Shown: positions 45,830 to 55,251, counted from the first letter of the stretch. The stretch is DNA of 64,000 nt from Opitutaceae bacterium (GCA_014879845.1 JACSRI010000122.1:1-64000), one strand, 5' to 3'. The notes: a model not told the origin generated them from the letters alone. Numbers and translations are program-made.

Positions 45830-46927
45830 TCAGAGCGTGCCGAGCGAACGGTGAGCCTCCTCGAGGAACTGCGGCGCGGCCCACTGGTTCACGTCAAAGT
45901 CTCGCTTCACGTAACCATGTGACCGCAGGAAGTCCTTCTCGATGGCGGTGGCCGCGAGGTTCTTGGCCGAAAGATTCGGGACAAAGTCCGCGTCTGCGAT
46001 GGCGCGAGCGATCACGGCGGGTTGGTCGTAGAACGTCACGCGACGGAAGATGTCGACGGCAGCGGCGCGATTGGCGTTGATCCATCGGCCGGCGCGGATC
46101 GAGGCGCGGAGGAACGCGATCACAACCTCGGGATTCTGTTTGGCGAGCTGCGTGCTCACGGCGTTGGTGTAGGGCCCGTTGGCCACCTGAAGCGTCCAGT
46201 CCGGATGCAGACCGAGATCTTCGATGACCGTGAATTCGCCGGACTGCACCAGAGTCTCGGAGCGGCCGTGATTGGAGTAGAACGCATCGATGCGACCCTC
46301 GCGCACGGCGAGAACATCCTTGCCCGCGCCGTTGAAGCCGCGGCGCTCGTCGCGCAGCTGCGACCAGATCTCGGCGGGCTTCGAGGCCTGCTTGAGGATC
46401 GCTGGCGAGTCGGCGTCCTCAAGGTCGACAATCTGCACGTCGCCGCGCTTGAGGCCGTTGATTTGAAGGGCGAGTTCGATACCGCGCTCGGCCGTGGCGC
46501 GATGGAAGTCGATCTTGCCCTTGTTGAGACTCTTGAAAAGGCCGATACGGCGGCCCTTCAGGTCGGCCACGCGGCGAATGCCGGAGTCGGCGCGCACGAG
46601 GATCTGCCCGCCGGACTGCGCCCAAGTGAGACCGATGAGCGTGGTGTCCTCGAGATCCGCCTTCACCTGGATGGTCGGTATCGAGCCGCCGTCACGGAAG
46701 AGTGGATGCAGCGCGTGCGTGTAGTGCGGGAGCCAGCCGGCGTTTTCCGGGAGCGAGCGCAGGTAAGTAGCCTTGGCGCCGACGCGTCTGAACTCCTCGT
46801 CGAGCCAGCCGAGCTCCACCGCGACATTGGACGCGGAGAGAACCGGGCAGATCGTGTAGAAGGCCTCGGTGAGGCTGCGGGGCGCGGCGGTGGCGGATTG
46901 CGGTTTGCTTTCGAGAATGGCGCTCAT
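45830..46927 (-). CDS. DszB-like sulfinate desulfinase, array copy 5
   Basis: A 365-aa paralog without signal peptide. Triad: Cys27 (FYTICPVLSASNVAVELG), His68 and Arg78 (HYTHALHPLFRDGGSIP). C-terminus VNQWAAPQFLEEAHRSL. Differences from other copies cluster around residues 165-235, which would line the substrate cleft in a two-lobed fold. Confidence 0.82.
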   Translation of the reverse strand: MSAILESKPQSATAAPRSLTEAFYTICPVLSASNVAVELGWLDEEFRRVGAKATYLRSLPENAGWLPHYTHALHPLFRDGGSIPTIQVKADLEDTTLIGLTWAQSGGQILVRADSGIRRVADLKGRRIGLFKSLNKGKIDFHRATAERGIELALQINGLKRGDVQIVDLEDADSPAILKQASKPAEIWSQLRDERRGFNGAGKDVLAVREGRIDAFYSNHGRSETLVQSGEFTVIEDLGLHPDWTLQVANGPYTNAVSTQLAKQNPEVVIAFLRASIRAGRWINANRAAAVDIFRRVTFYDQPAVIARAIADADFVPNLSAKNLAATAIEKDFLRSHGYVKRDFDVNQWAAPQFLEEAHRSLGTL

Positions 46928-46971
46928 GGGCGTAGGAATGTGTTGTTTGTCTGTATGGTGCGGCGGCCGGC

Positions 46972-48045
46972 TCAGAGAGAGCGGATGGCCTCGTCGAGGA
47001 AGCGCGGGGCGGCCCAGGCCTTCACATCGAAGTCATTCTTGATATAGCCGTGCTTGAGGAGGAACTGCTTGGTGATCTCGATGCCGGCGAGGTTGCGCGG
47101 AGCGAGGTCGGGCAGGAAGTCGGTGTGCGCGATCGCCTTCGCCGTCTCCTCGACCGACGGATAGAAGGTCGTGCGGTGCAGGATCGTGGCGGCGGCCTCG
47201 CGGTTGGCGTTGATCCAGCGCGCGGCGCGCACGGCGGCGCGAGCGTAGGCGATGACGATCTCCGGCTGCTTCTGTGCGAGCTCGGTGTTGACCGTCAGCG
47301 CATACGGGCTGTTGTTGACCTGAAGCGTCCAGTCCGGATGGCGACCGAGGTCCTCGATGATCTTGTATTGACCGGTCTGCACAAGGGAGAGCGCGCGACC
47401 ATGGCTGGTGTAGAGCGCGTCGACCGTACCAGCGCGCACGGCGACGGCCTCGGGTCCAAGACGGCGGTCTTCGCTGCGGCTCGCCCAGACATCGGCCGGA
47501 CGGGCTCCCCCACCCCAGGCTGTATCCGCCGCGTCAGACACATCGACGAGTTGGACGTCACTGTCCTTCAGGCCAGCGATATCGAGCGCGAGCAGGATGC
47601 CGCGGTGCGCGGTGGCGCGCCACCAGTCGACCTTGTTCGCGTTATTGCTCTTGTAGATGCCGAAGCGGCGGCCCTTGAGGTCGGCCACACGGTGGATGTT
47701 CGAGTCCGAACGCACGACGACATGCCCGCCCTGGCGCGACCAGGTCAACCCGACGAGCGTGGTGTCCGCGCGATCGGCCTTGGCCCAGATCGAGGGAATG
47801 TTACCGCCGTCGCGGAAGAGATTGGGATGCTCGTGGCTGAAATGCGGCAGGAAGTGCGCCTCGTCGCTCACGCTGAACAGGTAGTTGAGGCTGGCGCCGA
47901 CCTTCTTCAGCTCCTCCTCGATCCACCCGAGTTCGAGCGCGACGTTCGACGCAGCGAAGACCGGGCAGATGGTGTAGTGGACCGCGGTGAGCGCGGGCTG
48001 GGCGGACTTGGAGGAGGCAGGCTTGGCTTCGAGTGTGGTGGACAT
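46972..48045 (-). CDS. DszB-like sulfinate desulfinase, array copy 4
   Basis: A 357-aa paralog. Triad: Cys27 (YTICPVFAASNVALELGW), His68 and Arg78 (HFSHEHPNLFRDGGNIP). The ATG at 48045 (MSTTLEAKPASS) is chosen because it matches the N-termini of the other copies; the 27-residue extension in the track is intergenic. Confidence 0.82.
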   Translation of the reverse strand: MSTTLEAKPASSKSAQPALTAVHYTICPVFAASNVALELGWIEEELKKVGASLNYLFSVSDEAHFLPHFSHEHPNLFRDGGNIPSIWAKADRADTTLVGLTWSRQGGHVVVRSDSNIHRVADLKGRRFGIYKSNNANKVDWWRATAHRGILLALDIAGLKDSDVQLVDVSDAADTAWGGGARPADVWASRSEDRRLGPEAVAVRAGTVDALYTSHGRALSLVQTGQYKIIEDLGRHPDWTLQVNNSPYALTVNTELAQKQPEIVIAYARAAVRAARWINANREAAATILHRTTFYPSVEETAKAIAHTDFLPDLAPRNLAGIEITKQFLLKHGYIKNDFDVKAWAAPRFLDEAIRSL

Positions 48046-48080
48046 GGTGGTATGAGTATCTGCGGGTGGTTGACGGATGT

Positions 48081-49163
48081 TCAGAGCGACCGGAGGGCCT
48101 CGTCGAGGAAGCGGGGCGCGGCCCACTGCCCGATGTCGAAGTCGCGATCGATGTAGCCGTGCTCGAGAAGGAATCGTTTCTGGATCCCGAGACCGGCGAT
48201 GTTTTGTATCGAGAGATTAGGCACAACATCGCCGAGCCTCGTGATGGCGGCGGCGATGGAGGGGGCATCCGGGTAGATGAACGCCACGCGGCTGAGGATC
48301 TCGGCCGCGGCGTCCGGGTGGGCATTGGCCCAGCGACCGGCGCGGATCGCCGCGCGGAGGTAGGCGACAACCACCTCCGGATGTTCGTTGGCGAACTGCG
48401 TGTTGACCGTCAGCGTCAACGGGCTGTTGGCCACGCGCACGGTCCAATCCGGATGAAGATCGAGATCTTCGATCACCGTATAGTCTCCGGTCGCCTCGAG
48501 CAGCCGCGAGCGGGAAGGATAGGTGAAGATGGCATCGACGCGGCGCTCGGCCAGCGCCTGGACATCCGTCGCGGCGAAACGATCCACGCCCGACTTGAAC
48601 GTCTCTGCCGGGTTGCTCCCCTTCGGAAAACGGGTCGATGCATCCTCGGTATCATCGAGGTCGACGAACTCGACGTCGTGGCGCGAGAGACCGTGCAACG
48701 CCAGAGCCACGAGGTAGCCGCGCTCGGCAGTCGCGCGCCAGAAATCGACCTTGCCGCGATTGAGGCTTCGGTAGAGTCCAAGACGGCGTCCGCGCAGATC
48801 GGCCACGCGACGGATCTTGGAGTCCACGCGCACGACGATCTGGCCGGCCGGATTGGCCGCGGTCAGTCCGAGCAGCGTTGTATCCGTGATTCCGGACTTC
48901 GCCCAGATGGCGGGTATGTTGCCGCCGTCGCGGAAGAAGTTGTCCAGCTTGTGGCTAAAGTGCGGCAGCCAGCCGACACTGTCACCGAGCGCGCGCAGGT
49001 AGGTGAGGCTCGCGCCGGACTTCTTGATCTCCTCCTCGAGCCAGCCGAGCTCCACGGCGAGGTTGGAGGCGACGAGCACCGGGCAGATCGTGTAGCGCGC
49101 CTCGGTCACAGCATGGATGCGGATCGGCGCGGAGGCGAGTGGGCTTGCAGCGGATGAACTCAT
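48081..49163 (-). CDS. DszB-like sulfinate desulfinase, array copy 3
   Basis: A 360-aa paralog. Triad: Cys27 (RYTICPVLVASNLAVELG), His68 and Arg78 (HFSHKLDNFFRDGGNIP). C-terminus IGQWAAPRFLDEALRSL, close to copy 4. No signal peptide. Confidence 0.82.
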   Translation of the reverse strand: MSSSAASPLASAPIRIHAVTEARYTICPVLVASNLAVELGWLEEEIKKSGASLTYLRALGDSVGWLPHFSHKLDNFFRDGGNIPAIWAKSGITDTTLLGLTAANPAGQIVVRVDSKIRRVADLRGRRLGLYRSLNRGKVDFWRATAERGYLVALALHGLSRHDVEFVDLDDTEDASTRFPKGSNPAETFKSGVDRFAATDVQALAERRVDAIFTYPSRSRLLEATGDYTVIEDLDLHPDWTVRVANSPLTLTVNTQFANEHPEVVVAYLRAAIRAGRWANAHPDAAAEILSRVAFIYPDAPSIAAAITRLGDVVPNLSIQNIAGLGIQKRFLLEHGYIDRDFDIGQWAAPRFLDEALRSL

Positions 49164-49181
49164 GGTGATGGCCTCAGGGAA

Positions 49182-50261
49182 TCAGAGCGTACGAACCGCC
49201 TCCTCGAGGAAGCGGCGGTCGATCCACTGGTTCAGGTCGAAGTCGTTCTTGATGTAGCCGTGCGAGAGGAGGAACTGCTTCTCCAGCTCGATGGCGGCGA
49301 GATTCCGCGGCTCGAAGTTGTGCAGGAAATCGACCTCGGCGATGGCCCGGGCTGTATCCGCCGTGCTGGGAAGGTAGGTTGTGCGGTGGAACAACTCCGC
49401 CGCCGCCTCGCGGTTCTTGTTGATCCAGCGCGCGGCGCGCACCGCTGCTCGCAGGTAGGCCACGACGATCTCCGGATGCTCGTCGGCCAGAGTCTCGCTG
49501 ACGGTGAGCACATACGGGCTGTTGGCGCTTTGCAGCGTCCAGTCGGGCAGGCGGGAGAAATCCGTGATGACGGTGTAGCGCCCCGTGCGCTCCAAACCCG
49601 TCGCGAGCCCGAAGTTGGAGAAGATCGCATCGGCCAGGCCGGCCTCGAGGAACGGAATCTCCGGCGCCCAGGACGGCGCGTTCTGAACGCGATGTTGGCG
49701 CAAGCTCTCACCGGGATTGGCGGCCGTGCCGAAACGCCGCGGATCGTCCTCGGCCACGGCGTCGACGATCTCAACATCGGCGCGAGTCAGGCCACCGAGT
49801 GAAAGCACCGCCTCGAGGGCGCGCTCGGAGTTCGCGCGCCACCAGTCCACCTTGCCCTCGATGCGACTGGCGGGCAGCGCGAAACGCCGGCCCTTGAGTT
49901 GCGCGAGGGTATGAATTCCGGAATCGGCGCGGACGACGATCTGCCCACCAGAGTGAAACGACGTGGTGCCGATCAGTCGCGTCTTCGCCACATCGGCGCG
50001 CGCCCAGATCGGCGGTACGAGGCCGCCGTCGCGCACGAGATTGTCGAGCCGATGGCTGAAATGTGCGAGGTGGACCTGGGGATCCTCGATCGAGCGCAGG
50101 TAGCGCAGGCTCGCACCGACCTTGCGCAGCTCCTCCTCGATCCAGCCGAGCTGCAGGGCGACGTGCGAGGACACGTAGACCGAACAGATCGTGTAGGCGA
50201 CCTCGGTCAAGCGTGCCGGCTTGCCCTCAACAAGCTGCGGGGACGTGGCGATCGAACTCAC
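49182..50261 (-). CDS. DszB-like sulfinate desulfinase, array copy 2 (GTG start)
   Basis: A 359-aa paralog starting with GTG. Triad: Cys26 (YTICSVYVSSHVALQLGW), His67 and Arg77 (HFSHRLDNLVRDGGLVP). It is the most divergent around the active Cys: Ser replaces the Pro that follows Cys in DszB and the other five copies. This may change substrate range or rate. Confidence 0.78.
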   Translation of the reverse strand: MSSIATSPQLVEGKPARLTEVAYTICSVYVSSHVALQLGWIEEELRKVGASLRYLRSIEDPQVHLAHFSHRLDNLVRDGGLVPPIWARADVAKTRLIGTTSFHSGGQIVVRADSGIHTLAQLKGRRFALPASRIEGKVDWWRANSERALEAVLSLGGLTRADVEIVDAVAEDDPRRFGTAANPGESLRQHRVQNAPSWAPEIPFLEAGLADAIFSNFGLATGLERTGRYTVITDFSRLPDWTLQSANSPYVLTVSETLADEHPEIVVAYLRAAVRAARWINKNREAAAELFHRTTYLPSTADTARAIAEVDFLHNFEPRNLAAIELEKQFLLSHGYIKNDFDLNQWIDRRFLEEAVRTL

Positions 50262-50337
50262 GCTGGATGTGCGTTTGTGGTGTCGTGAGGGCCGGGCGGC
50301 GACATGAGCCGCGCCCGGCCGTAGCGGTGCCTTGAAT

Positions 50338-51414
50338 TCAGCTCAGCGAACGTGCCGCTTGCTCAAGGAGCTCGGGGGCGGCCCACGCCTTCACATCGAA
50401 GTCGCGCTTGATGTAGCCGTGCGAGAGGAGGAACTGCTTCTCCACCTCGATCCCGGCGAGATTGCGCGGCGAGAGATTGTGAATGAAGTCGATCTTCTCG
50501 ATCGCGCGGGCCACGTCGGCCACTGTCGGGTAGTAGGTCACCCGGTGGAGGATCTCGGCGGCGGCGGCGCGGTTGGCATTGACCCACTTGCCCGCACGCA
50601 GCGAGGCGCGGAGGAAAGCGACGACGAGCTCGGGATGCTGGTCGGCGAAGTCCGAGTTCACCGTCAGCGCCCAGGGACTGTTGGCGACCTGAAGCGTCCA
50701 GTCAGGATGGCGCTCGAGATCCTCGATCGACTTGAAGAGTCCCGTCCGTTCGAGCGCGATGGCGCGACCGAAGCTGCTGTAGACTGCATCGACCTTACCA
50801 TCCTTGAGTGCCTGGACCTCGGGCGTGAAGGAGAGATCCTCACGCCGGCGCGTCGTCCAGAGGTCGGCGGGCTTGGTGGCGTTGCCAAGACCGACATTGT
50901 CAGGATGGGCGACATCCTGGATCTGGACATCGGCGCGCGAGAGACCGGAGAGGCCGAGGGCGACCTCGATTGAGCGCTCGCTCGTGCCGCGCCACCAGTC
51001 GACCTTCTCCGCGTTCTGACTCTTCGAGAGACCGATCTTGCGGCCCTTGAGGTCGGCCACGCGGTGCAGACCGGAGTCGGCGCGCACAAGGATGCGGCCG
51101 CCTGCCGGCGACCAGGTGAGCCCGATCAGGCGGGTATCCGCTTGATCAGCCTTCGCCCAGATCGACGGGATGTTGCCGCCATCACGGAAGAGATTGTCGA
51201 GCTTGTGACTGAAGTGCGGCAACCAGCCGATCTCGGGTGAGAGCGAGCGCAGGTATTTGAGGCTGCCGCCGGACTTCTTCAGTTCCTCGTCGAGCCAACC
51301 GAGTTCGACGGCGACATGGGAGGCGACGAAGACCGGGCAGATGGTGTAGACGACTTCAGTGAGTGCCTTGGCGGAAGATTGTTGGGAAACGGGATTTTCG
51401 AGTGTGGTGCTCAT
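50338..51414 (-). CDS. DszB-like sulfinate desulfinase, array copy 1
   Basis: A 358-aa paralog, first of the array. Triad: Cys26 (VYTICPVFVASHVAVELGW), His67 and Arg77 (HFSHKLDNLFRDGGNIP). C-terminus VKAWAAPELLEQAARSL. The true start is MSTTLENPVS at 51414; the track ORF upstream runs through the permease gene in another frame. A 95-base gap with a hairpin separates it from ssuC. Confidence 0.82.
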   Translation of the reverse strand: MSTTLENPVSQQSSAKALTEVVYTICPVFVASHVAVELGWLDEELKKSGGSLKYLRSLSPEIGWLPHFSHKLDNLFRDGGNIPSIWAKADQADTRLIGLTWSPAGGRILVRADSGLHRVADLKGRKIGLSKSQNAEKVDWWRGTSERSIEVALGLSGLSRADVQIQDVAHPDNVGLGNATKPADLWTTRRREDLSFTPEVQALKDGKVDAVYSSFGRAIALERTGLFKSIEDLERHPDWTLQVANSPWALTVNSDFADQHPELVVAFLRASLRAGKWVNANRAAAAEILHRVTYYPTVADVARAIEKIDFIHNLSPRNLAGIEVEKQFLLSHGYIKRDFDVKAWAAPELLEQAARSLS

Positions 51415-51470
51415 GGTACTACGGGTTGACGATGGATGGGAAAGCCGGGCGTGCCGGCAGGGAGAGAGAG

Positions 51471-51500
51471 TCGAGGCGCGGTTGTTCGCCCGTGCCTCGA
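51471..51500 (-). other. Hairpin between ssuC and the desulfinase array
   Basis: TCGAGGC (51471-51477) pairs with GCCTCGA (51494-51500) with a 16-base loop. On the minus strand it is followed by a CT-rich tract. It could be an mRNA processing or attenuation site that sets the ratio of transporter to desulfinases. Confidence 0.35.
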
Positions 51501-51509
51501 AGAGACGGC

Positions 51510-52355
51510 TCAGCCGGTGTAACCCTGCTTCCAGCGCAGGAGGTGGCGTTCGAGCCGGCGAAGACCGCGATCCAGAAGCAGGCCGAACGCGGCGATGATG
51601 AAGATCGCGACAAACATCTGGTCGGTGAAGAGGAGGTCCTGCGAACGCTGGATCAGGTAGCCCAGGCCGGCGTGGCCGGAAATGAGTTCCGCCGCGACGA
51701 CGAGCGCCCACGACAGGCCGAGACCGTAGCGCACACCCACGAGGACCGAGGGCAACGCGCCCGGCAGGATGATCTTCCGCACGAACTGCCAGCGGGTGAG
51801 CTTCAGCACCTTGCCGACCTCGACGTGCTCCTTCTGCACACCGCGGATGCCCTGCACCGTGTTGAGGAAGATAGGGAAGAAAACCGCCTTGGAGATGACG
51901 ATGATCTTGGCCAGATCGCCCACGCCGGCCCAAAGGATCACAAACGGGATCAGGGCGAGCGGCGGCACGGCGCGAATGGCGTCGAGCGTCGGCGCGACGA
52001 AGTTTTCGAAACGCCGCGCAAGTCCCGCATACGAGCCCAGGGCAAGTCCAAAGACCGATCCCCAGACAAAGCCTTGCAGAACGATGCGCAGGCTCGTCCA
52101 GAAGTCATTCAGGAGAAGCCCCTCGGCGAACATGTCCACGCCAGTGTCCCAAACCCTGAACGGCGACGGCAGCAGGATCGGGGGAACCCACTCCTGCAGC
52201 GTCGCCACATACCAGAGGCCGAAGATAGCGACGGGAAGGATAACTGCGGCGAATTTGCTGAAATCGAAACGGAAGCGCCGCGCGCGACGCCGGGCTGGCA
52301 CGGGACGGTCAGCCGGGAGAGTGCTGTCGAGTGTCGTGGACGAAGTATTGCTCAT
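51510..52355 (-). CDS. ssuC: Sulfonate/nitrate/taurine ABC transporter permease
   Basis: The 281-aa protein has about six membrane spans and the SsuC/TauC EAA loop region (VGKVLKLTRWQFVRKIILPGALPSVLVGVRYGLGLSW). It works with the binding protein upstream and the ATPase at 43845. Separation from its ATPase by six enzyme genes is unusual. Confidence 0.92.
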   Translation of the reverse strand: MSNTSSTTLDSTLPADRPVPARRRARRFRFDFSKFAAVILPVAIFGLWYVATLQEWVPPILLPSPFRVWDTGVDMFAEGLLLNDFWTSLRIVLQGFVWGSVFGLALGSYAGLARRFENFVAPTLDAIRAVPPLALIPFVILWAGVGDLAKIIVISKAVFFPIFLNTVQGIRGVQKEHVEVGKVLKLTRWQFVRKIILPGALPSVLVGVRYGLGLSWALVVAAELISGHAGLGYLIQRSQDLLFTDQMFVAIFIIAAFGLLLDRGLRRLERHLLRWKQGYTG

Positions 52356-52385
52356 GGTAAGGCGTGCGCGCGGCGCGTGTCGGAA

Positions 52386-53450
52386 TCAGTTATAGCTGGA
52401 GAACTCGCCGCCCCTGAAAAAGCGGCGGTCAATGAACTGCTCGATCTGGGCGTCGGACAGCGACTGCCTGGCGAGAATGTCGTCGTCGTTTTCCTTATAC
52501 CAGGACTGGAACAACTTCAGGTTCGCGACCGCCGTCTCGTAACTGGGCTCACCGCCCATGAAGTCGAAGGTCGACGCGTCCGTGATCTGGAACTTCGCGA
52601 CATACTTCGGCACGCGGTTCTCGCGACTGATGATCGAGGCGGCCTCGTCGGGGTTGGCCTTGATCCACTCCGACGTCTTGATTTTGACGTCGAGGAACGA
52701 CTTCACCAATTCGGGATAGTCGTTGACGAACGAGGTGAGCGCGAAGATCGCCGGCCGACCCGCGGCGTTGACATAGACGCCGTCGTCGACGCTGCGGCCG
52801 ATGACCTTGACCACACCCTGCGTAACGAGGTTGGCCCAGCCATTCAGCGCAATGTGCGTGGCGGTGAAGTCAATCTGGCCGCCGAGCAGGGCCGAGGTGG
52901 TGGCCGTGCTGCTGCCTTGGTTGAGGAAACGGACCTCACCCTTCTTCGTGGCTGTGTCGAGCGGGAGGCCCGCCTTCTTCAGCGCTTCGTAGGGGGAACT
53001 CCACCCGCAACCGACGCGGCTGCCGCCGTAGGTCTTGCCCTTGAGGTCGGCGATGGACTGGATCGGCGACTCACGCAGCGTGATCAACGGCGTGCGATAG
53101 ATATCCGACGCCTCCGATTGCCAGATGATCGAGGCCTGCAGGCCGTTGGTCTTGTGGATCAGGGCCGGGTAGGACATGCGGAACGCGAAATGCACCTCGC
53201 CGCGCGTGAGCAGCGCAGCCTCCTGGCCGGCCACCGCCGTGGTGCCCTGGTCGAGGATCTGCACCTTCACGCCGTATTGCTCATATTCCTGCTGCAGCCA
53301 CCCTTTGCTCGCGGCGATGACCGTCCACGAGTTCAGCGGGATGTTGATCGTCTTGAGCTTCTTGGGTGCGGCCGAGGCCGTCGTGGCCAGAACTGTGGCC
53401 GCGAGGATGGCGGCGACGCCGAGGATCTTGCCGTGCTTCAGTGTATTCAT
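52386..53450 (-). CDS. Sulfonate/aliphatic-sulfonate-type periplasmic binding protein
   Basis: The 354-aa protein has a clear signal peptide (VAAILAATVLATTASA) and a SsuA-type fold (INIPLNSWTVIAASKGWLQQEYEQYGVKVQI, QGTTAVAGQEAALLTRGEVHFAF, SIADLKGKTYGGSRVGCGWSS). Unlike the six desulfinase-like proteins it lacks the catalytic Cys/His/Arg set and is exported, so it is the real receptor of this ABC system. Confidence 0.9.
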   Translation of the reverse strand: MNTLKHGKILGVAAILAATVLATTASAAPKKLKTINIPLNSWTVIAASKGWLQQEYEQYGVKVQILDQGTTAVAGQEAALLTRGEVHFAFRMSYPALIHKTNGLQASIIWQSEASDIYRTPLITLRESPIQSIADLKGKTYGGSRVGCGWSSPYEALKKAGLPLDTATKKGEVRFLNQGSSTATTSALLGGQIDFTATHIALNGWANLVTQGVVKVIGRSVDDGVYVNAAGRPAIFALTSFVNDYPELVKSFLDVKIKTSEWIKANPDEAASIISRENRVPKYVAKFQITDASTFDFMGGEPSYETAVANLKLFQSWYKENDDDILARQSLSDAQIEQFIDRRFFRGGEFSSYN

Positions 53451-53499
53451 AGTCTGGTTTCTTCGATGGATTGCTGACATGTTTTCCCTGGGGGATTCT

Positions 53500-54909
53500 T
53501 CAGAAGGCGAGGACCACCTGGGTCACAAGTTGGTTGGGATTGGGCGCCGTGGCGGCCAGGGTCTCATCCTCGATAAACCGATAGTTCGCCTGGACCTTGA
53601 TCACGCGCTCGGTCTTCACCGTGTCATAGGTGCGGCGGACGATCGGATCCTTCTGCCAGAAGTAGTAGTTGAACCCGACCGTCGTGATGTCCCGTCTGCC
53701 GTTTTCGGCCAGGTTCTTGTTGGTGTTGAACCGCTCGAATCGGACCAGCGGCTCGAAGTCCGGCAGCTTGCCCGGGCGCCAGAAGACGGTGGCGAGGAAC
53801 TCGTCCTTGTCGACGGTCGCTCCGGTGCCGACCGGGTCGTCCTTGCCCCACACATACTCGGCGGTGATCAGCAGCGGCAGCTTGAGCCACTCAAACTGGA
53901 CCCCGTTGAGCTCACGGTCGATCGCCGCGGCTCCCGTGCCGCTTGTCCACTGCAGGCGCGAGGCCCCGACCTTCAGGCCCTGGAAGAACGAGTTGTACTT
54001 ATTGAACGGTGTATAGACCAGCTTGCCGAGGTAGGCCTTGCCGTCGTTGTCATCCTGCACGTTGGTCGCGCCGACGCCGTTGCCATTGAAGGCAGCAAAG
54101 GTGTAGGCAATCGTCGGGACGAACGACTGGTCGCTGGTTGCCGCTGAGTCATACTTCCAGTTGATACCCCCCGAAGCCACCAATCCGATGTCGCGGGTGT
54201 TGAATGCCGAGAGGTAGGCCGCTCCCGTGATCGTCGGCCGTAGTTCCTCGCCACCGACATTGTCGTTGCCGAAGAAGACAGCCTGCTGGCCGAGTTGGAA
54301 CCCGAGCGTGTAGGCCGGCTCCAGTTCCTTCTTCTGAAGACTCTTGACGCCCACGTTAACGAAGGCGTCCTGCAATCGCGTGGTGTTCGTCGCGCCGGCG
54401 TAGTTCAGCGAAAGCCCGTAGCGAACGTCACCTTCCTCAGCCGGATCTGAACGGAGCGCGCCCGTGAAACCGAATGTCGCCGACGGGATCGTGAATCCGC
54501 GCGAGCCGGTGGCGCTGTCGGTGTAGCGCACGATCGAGCTGCCCGTGAGGACGACGCCGACGCCGTTGCGAACCCGCAGGCGCCGATCGAGTTGATCGTT
54601 CTGCTGTTCGCGCACCGACTCGAGGTCGGAAGCAGTGACGGGCTCGTTTCCGGCCGTCTTGAACGTGTCGCGAACCTGGATCGCCTGCTGAGCTTGGGTT
54701 TCGGCAAGTTTCGTCTCCTGCTCGACGATCTTCGAGCCCTGGATCGCGGAGAGGTTGCTGACGGCCCGGAGCTCCTGCTTGAGTTCGGCGACGACCTTTT
54801 TGAGTTCGTCGACCTCACTCTGCAGCGAGGCTTCATCAGCCGGCAAAGGAGTGGTTCCTAAGAACGCCGCGATCGAAGCGACCACGGCGAAAGTGCGTTT
54901 GGATGGCAT
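53500..54909 (-). CDS. Outer-membrane porin with N-terminal coiled coil
   Basis: The 469-aa protein has a signal peptide, a coiled coil (ASLQSEVDELKKVVAELKQELRAVS) and a beta-barrel (LGFQLGQQAVFFGNDNVGGE, FEPLVRFERFNTNKNL) ending in Phe (QLVTQVVLAF). It is the first gene of the sulfonate operon and would let anionic organosulfur compounds cross the outer membrane. The leader has motif copy E and a short leader peptide. Confidence 0.85.
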   Translation of the reverse strand: MPSKRTFAVVASIAAFLGTTPLPADEASLQSEVDELKKVVAELKQELRAVSNLSAIQGSKIVEQETKLAETQAQQAIQVRDTFKTAGNEPVTASDLESVREQQNDQLDRRLRVRNGVGVVLTGSSIVRYTDSATGSRGFTIPSATFGFTGALRSDPAEEGDVRYGLSLNYAGATNTTRLQDAFVNVGVKSLQKKELEPAYTLGFQLGQQAVFFGNDNVGGEELRPTITGAAYLSAFNTRDIGLVASGGINWKYDSAATSDQSFVPTIAYTFAAFNGNGVGATNVQDDNDGKAYLGKLVYTPFNKYNSFFQGLKVGASRLQWTSGTGAAAIDRELNGVQFEWLKLPLLITAEYVWGKDDPVGTGATVDKDEFLATVFWRPGKLPDFEPLVRFERFNTNKNLAENGRRDITTVGFNYYFWQKDPIVRRTYDTVKTERVIKVQANYRFIEDETLAATAPNPNQLVTQVVLAF

Positions 54910-55093
54910 GTGTATTCTGAGTCGAGGATGAGGCGGCTGAAGCCGCCGGGTTGTGAGGAGTGGCTAGAACGGTCCGGCTCGATCTAATGCCGATCCCCGC
55001 AGCCCACAGAGTCCGACCCGACAGCCCGCCCAACCGCGCGATTGGTGCGCACTGGACGCGAGAGCGTGGTGTCGGAAGGGAAACCAAACCCGC

Positions 55094-55168
55094 TCAACGT
55101 GCGGGAATCGGTATCGCGACCGCAGAGGCGGGCGCCCTCGACTCAGTGACCTTGATGGAGACAGACAT
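55094..55168 (-). CDS. Candidate 24-aa leader peptide of the sulfonate operon
   Basis: ATG at 55168 has GGAGGAG six bases upstream, an ideal ribosome-binding site, and that site is exactly the 3' arm of leader motif E. The reading frame (MSVSIKVTESRAPA...) ends at 55094, about 185 bases before the porin. Whether it is translated is untested. If so, folding of the motif would block its translation. Confidence 0.35.
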   Translation of the reverse strand: MSVSIKVTESRAPASAVAIPIPAR

Positions 55169-55175
55169 CACGAAC

Positions 55176-55217
55176 TCCTCCAGGAGACTGGTCGGATGCA
55201 CGGTAGAATCGCCGTGC
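55176..55217 (-). promoter_or_regulatory. Leader motif copy E (upstream of sulfonate-operon porin)
   Basis: On the minus strand hairpin GCACGG-N8-CCGTGC (55217-55198) is followed by TCC-GACCAG-TCTC-CTGG-AGGA (55196-55176). It has the same two-stem layout as copies A, B, C and F. The 3' arm is also a Shine-Dalgarno sequence for the 24-codon ORF. Confidence 0.62.
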
Positions 55218-55251
55218 TCGAACTTACTTCGGCATCTTACCTTACTTACTT

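Noticed and set aside
44719-51414. Annotating the six paralogs as sulfonate ABC substrate-binding proteins
   Set aside because: None has a signal peptide or lipobox, whereas the true binding protein at 52386 has one, and all six keep the Cys/His/Arg triad of DszB with the same spacing. The binding-protein fold is shared by DszB, so a fold-based name would mislead.
44719-51414. CRISPR array or simple tandem repeat
   Set aside because: The repetition is whole-gene paralogy of about 1.1 kb units with diverged sequence, not short identical repeats with spacers.
51363-53477. 704-aa plus-strand ORF opposite ssuC and the binding protein
   Set aside because: Spans two genes on the other strand and an intergenic gap; composition is Asp/Arg/Glu shadow-like.
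55176-55217. Cobalamin riboswitch (plus-strand CCAGGAGACTGG resembles a B12 box)
   Set aside because: The resemblance is on the antisense strand, only in copies D and E, and none of the other conserved B12 riboswitch parts are present.
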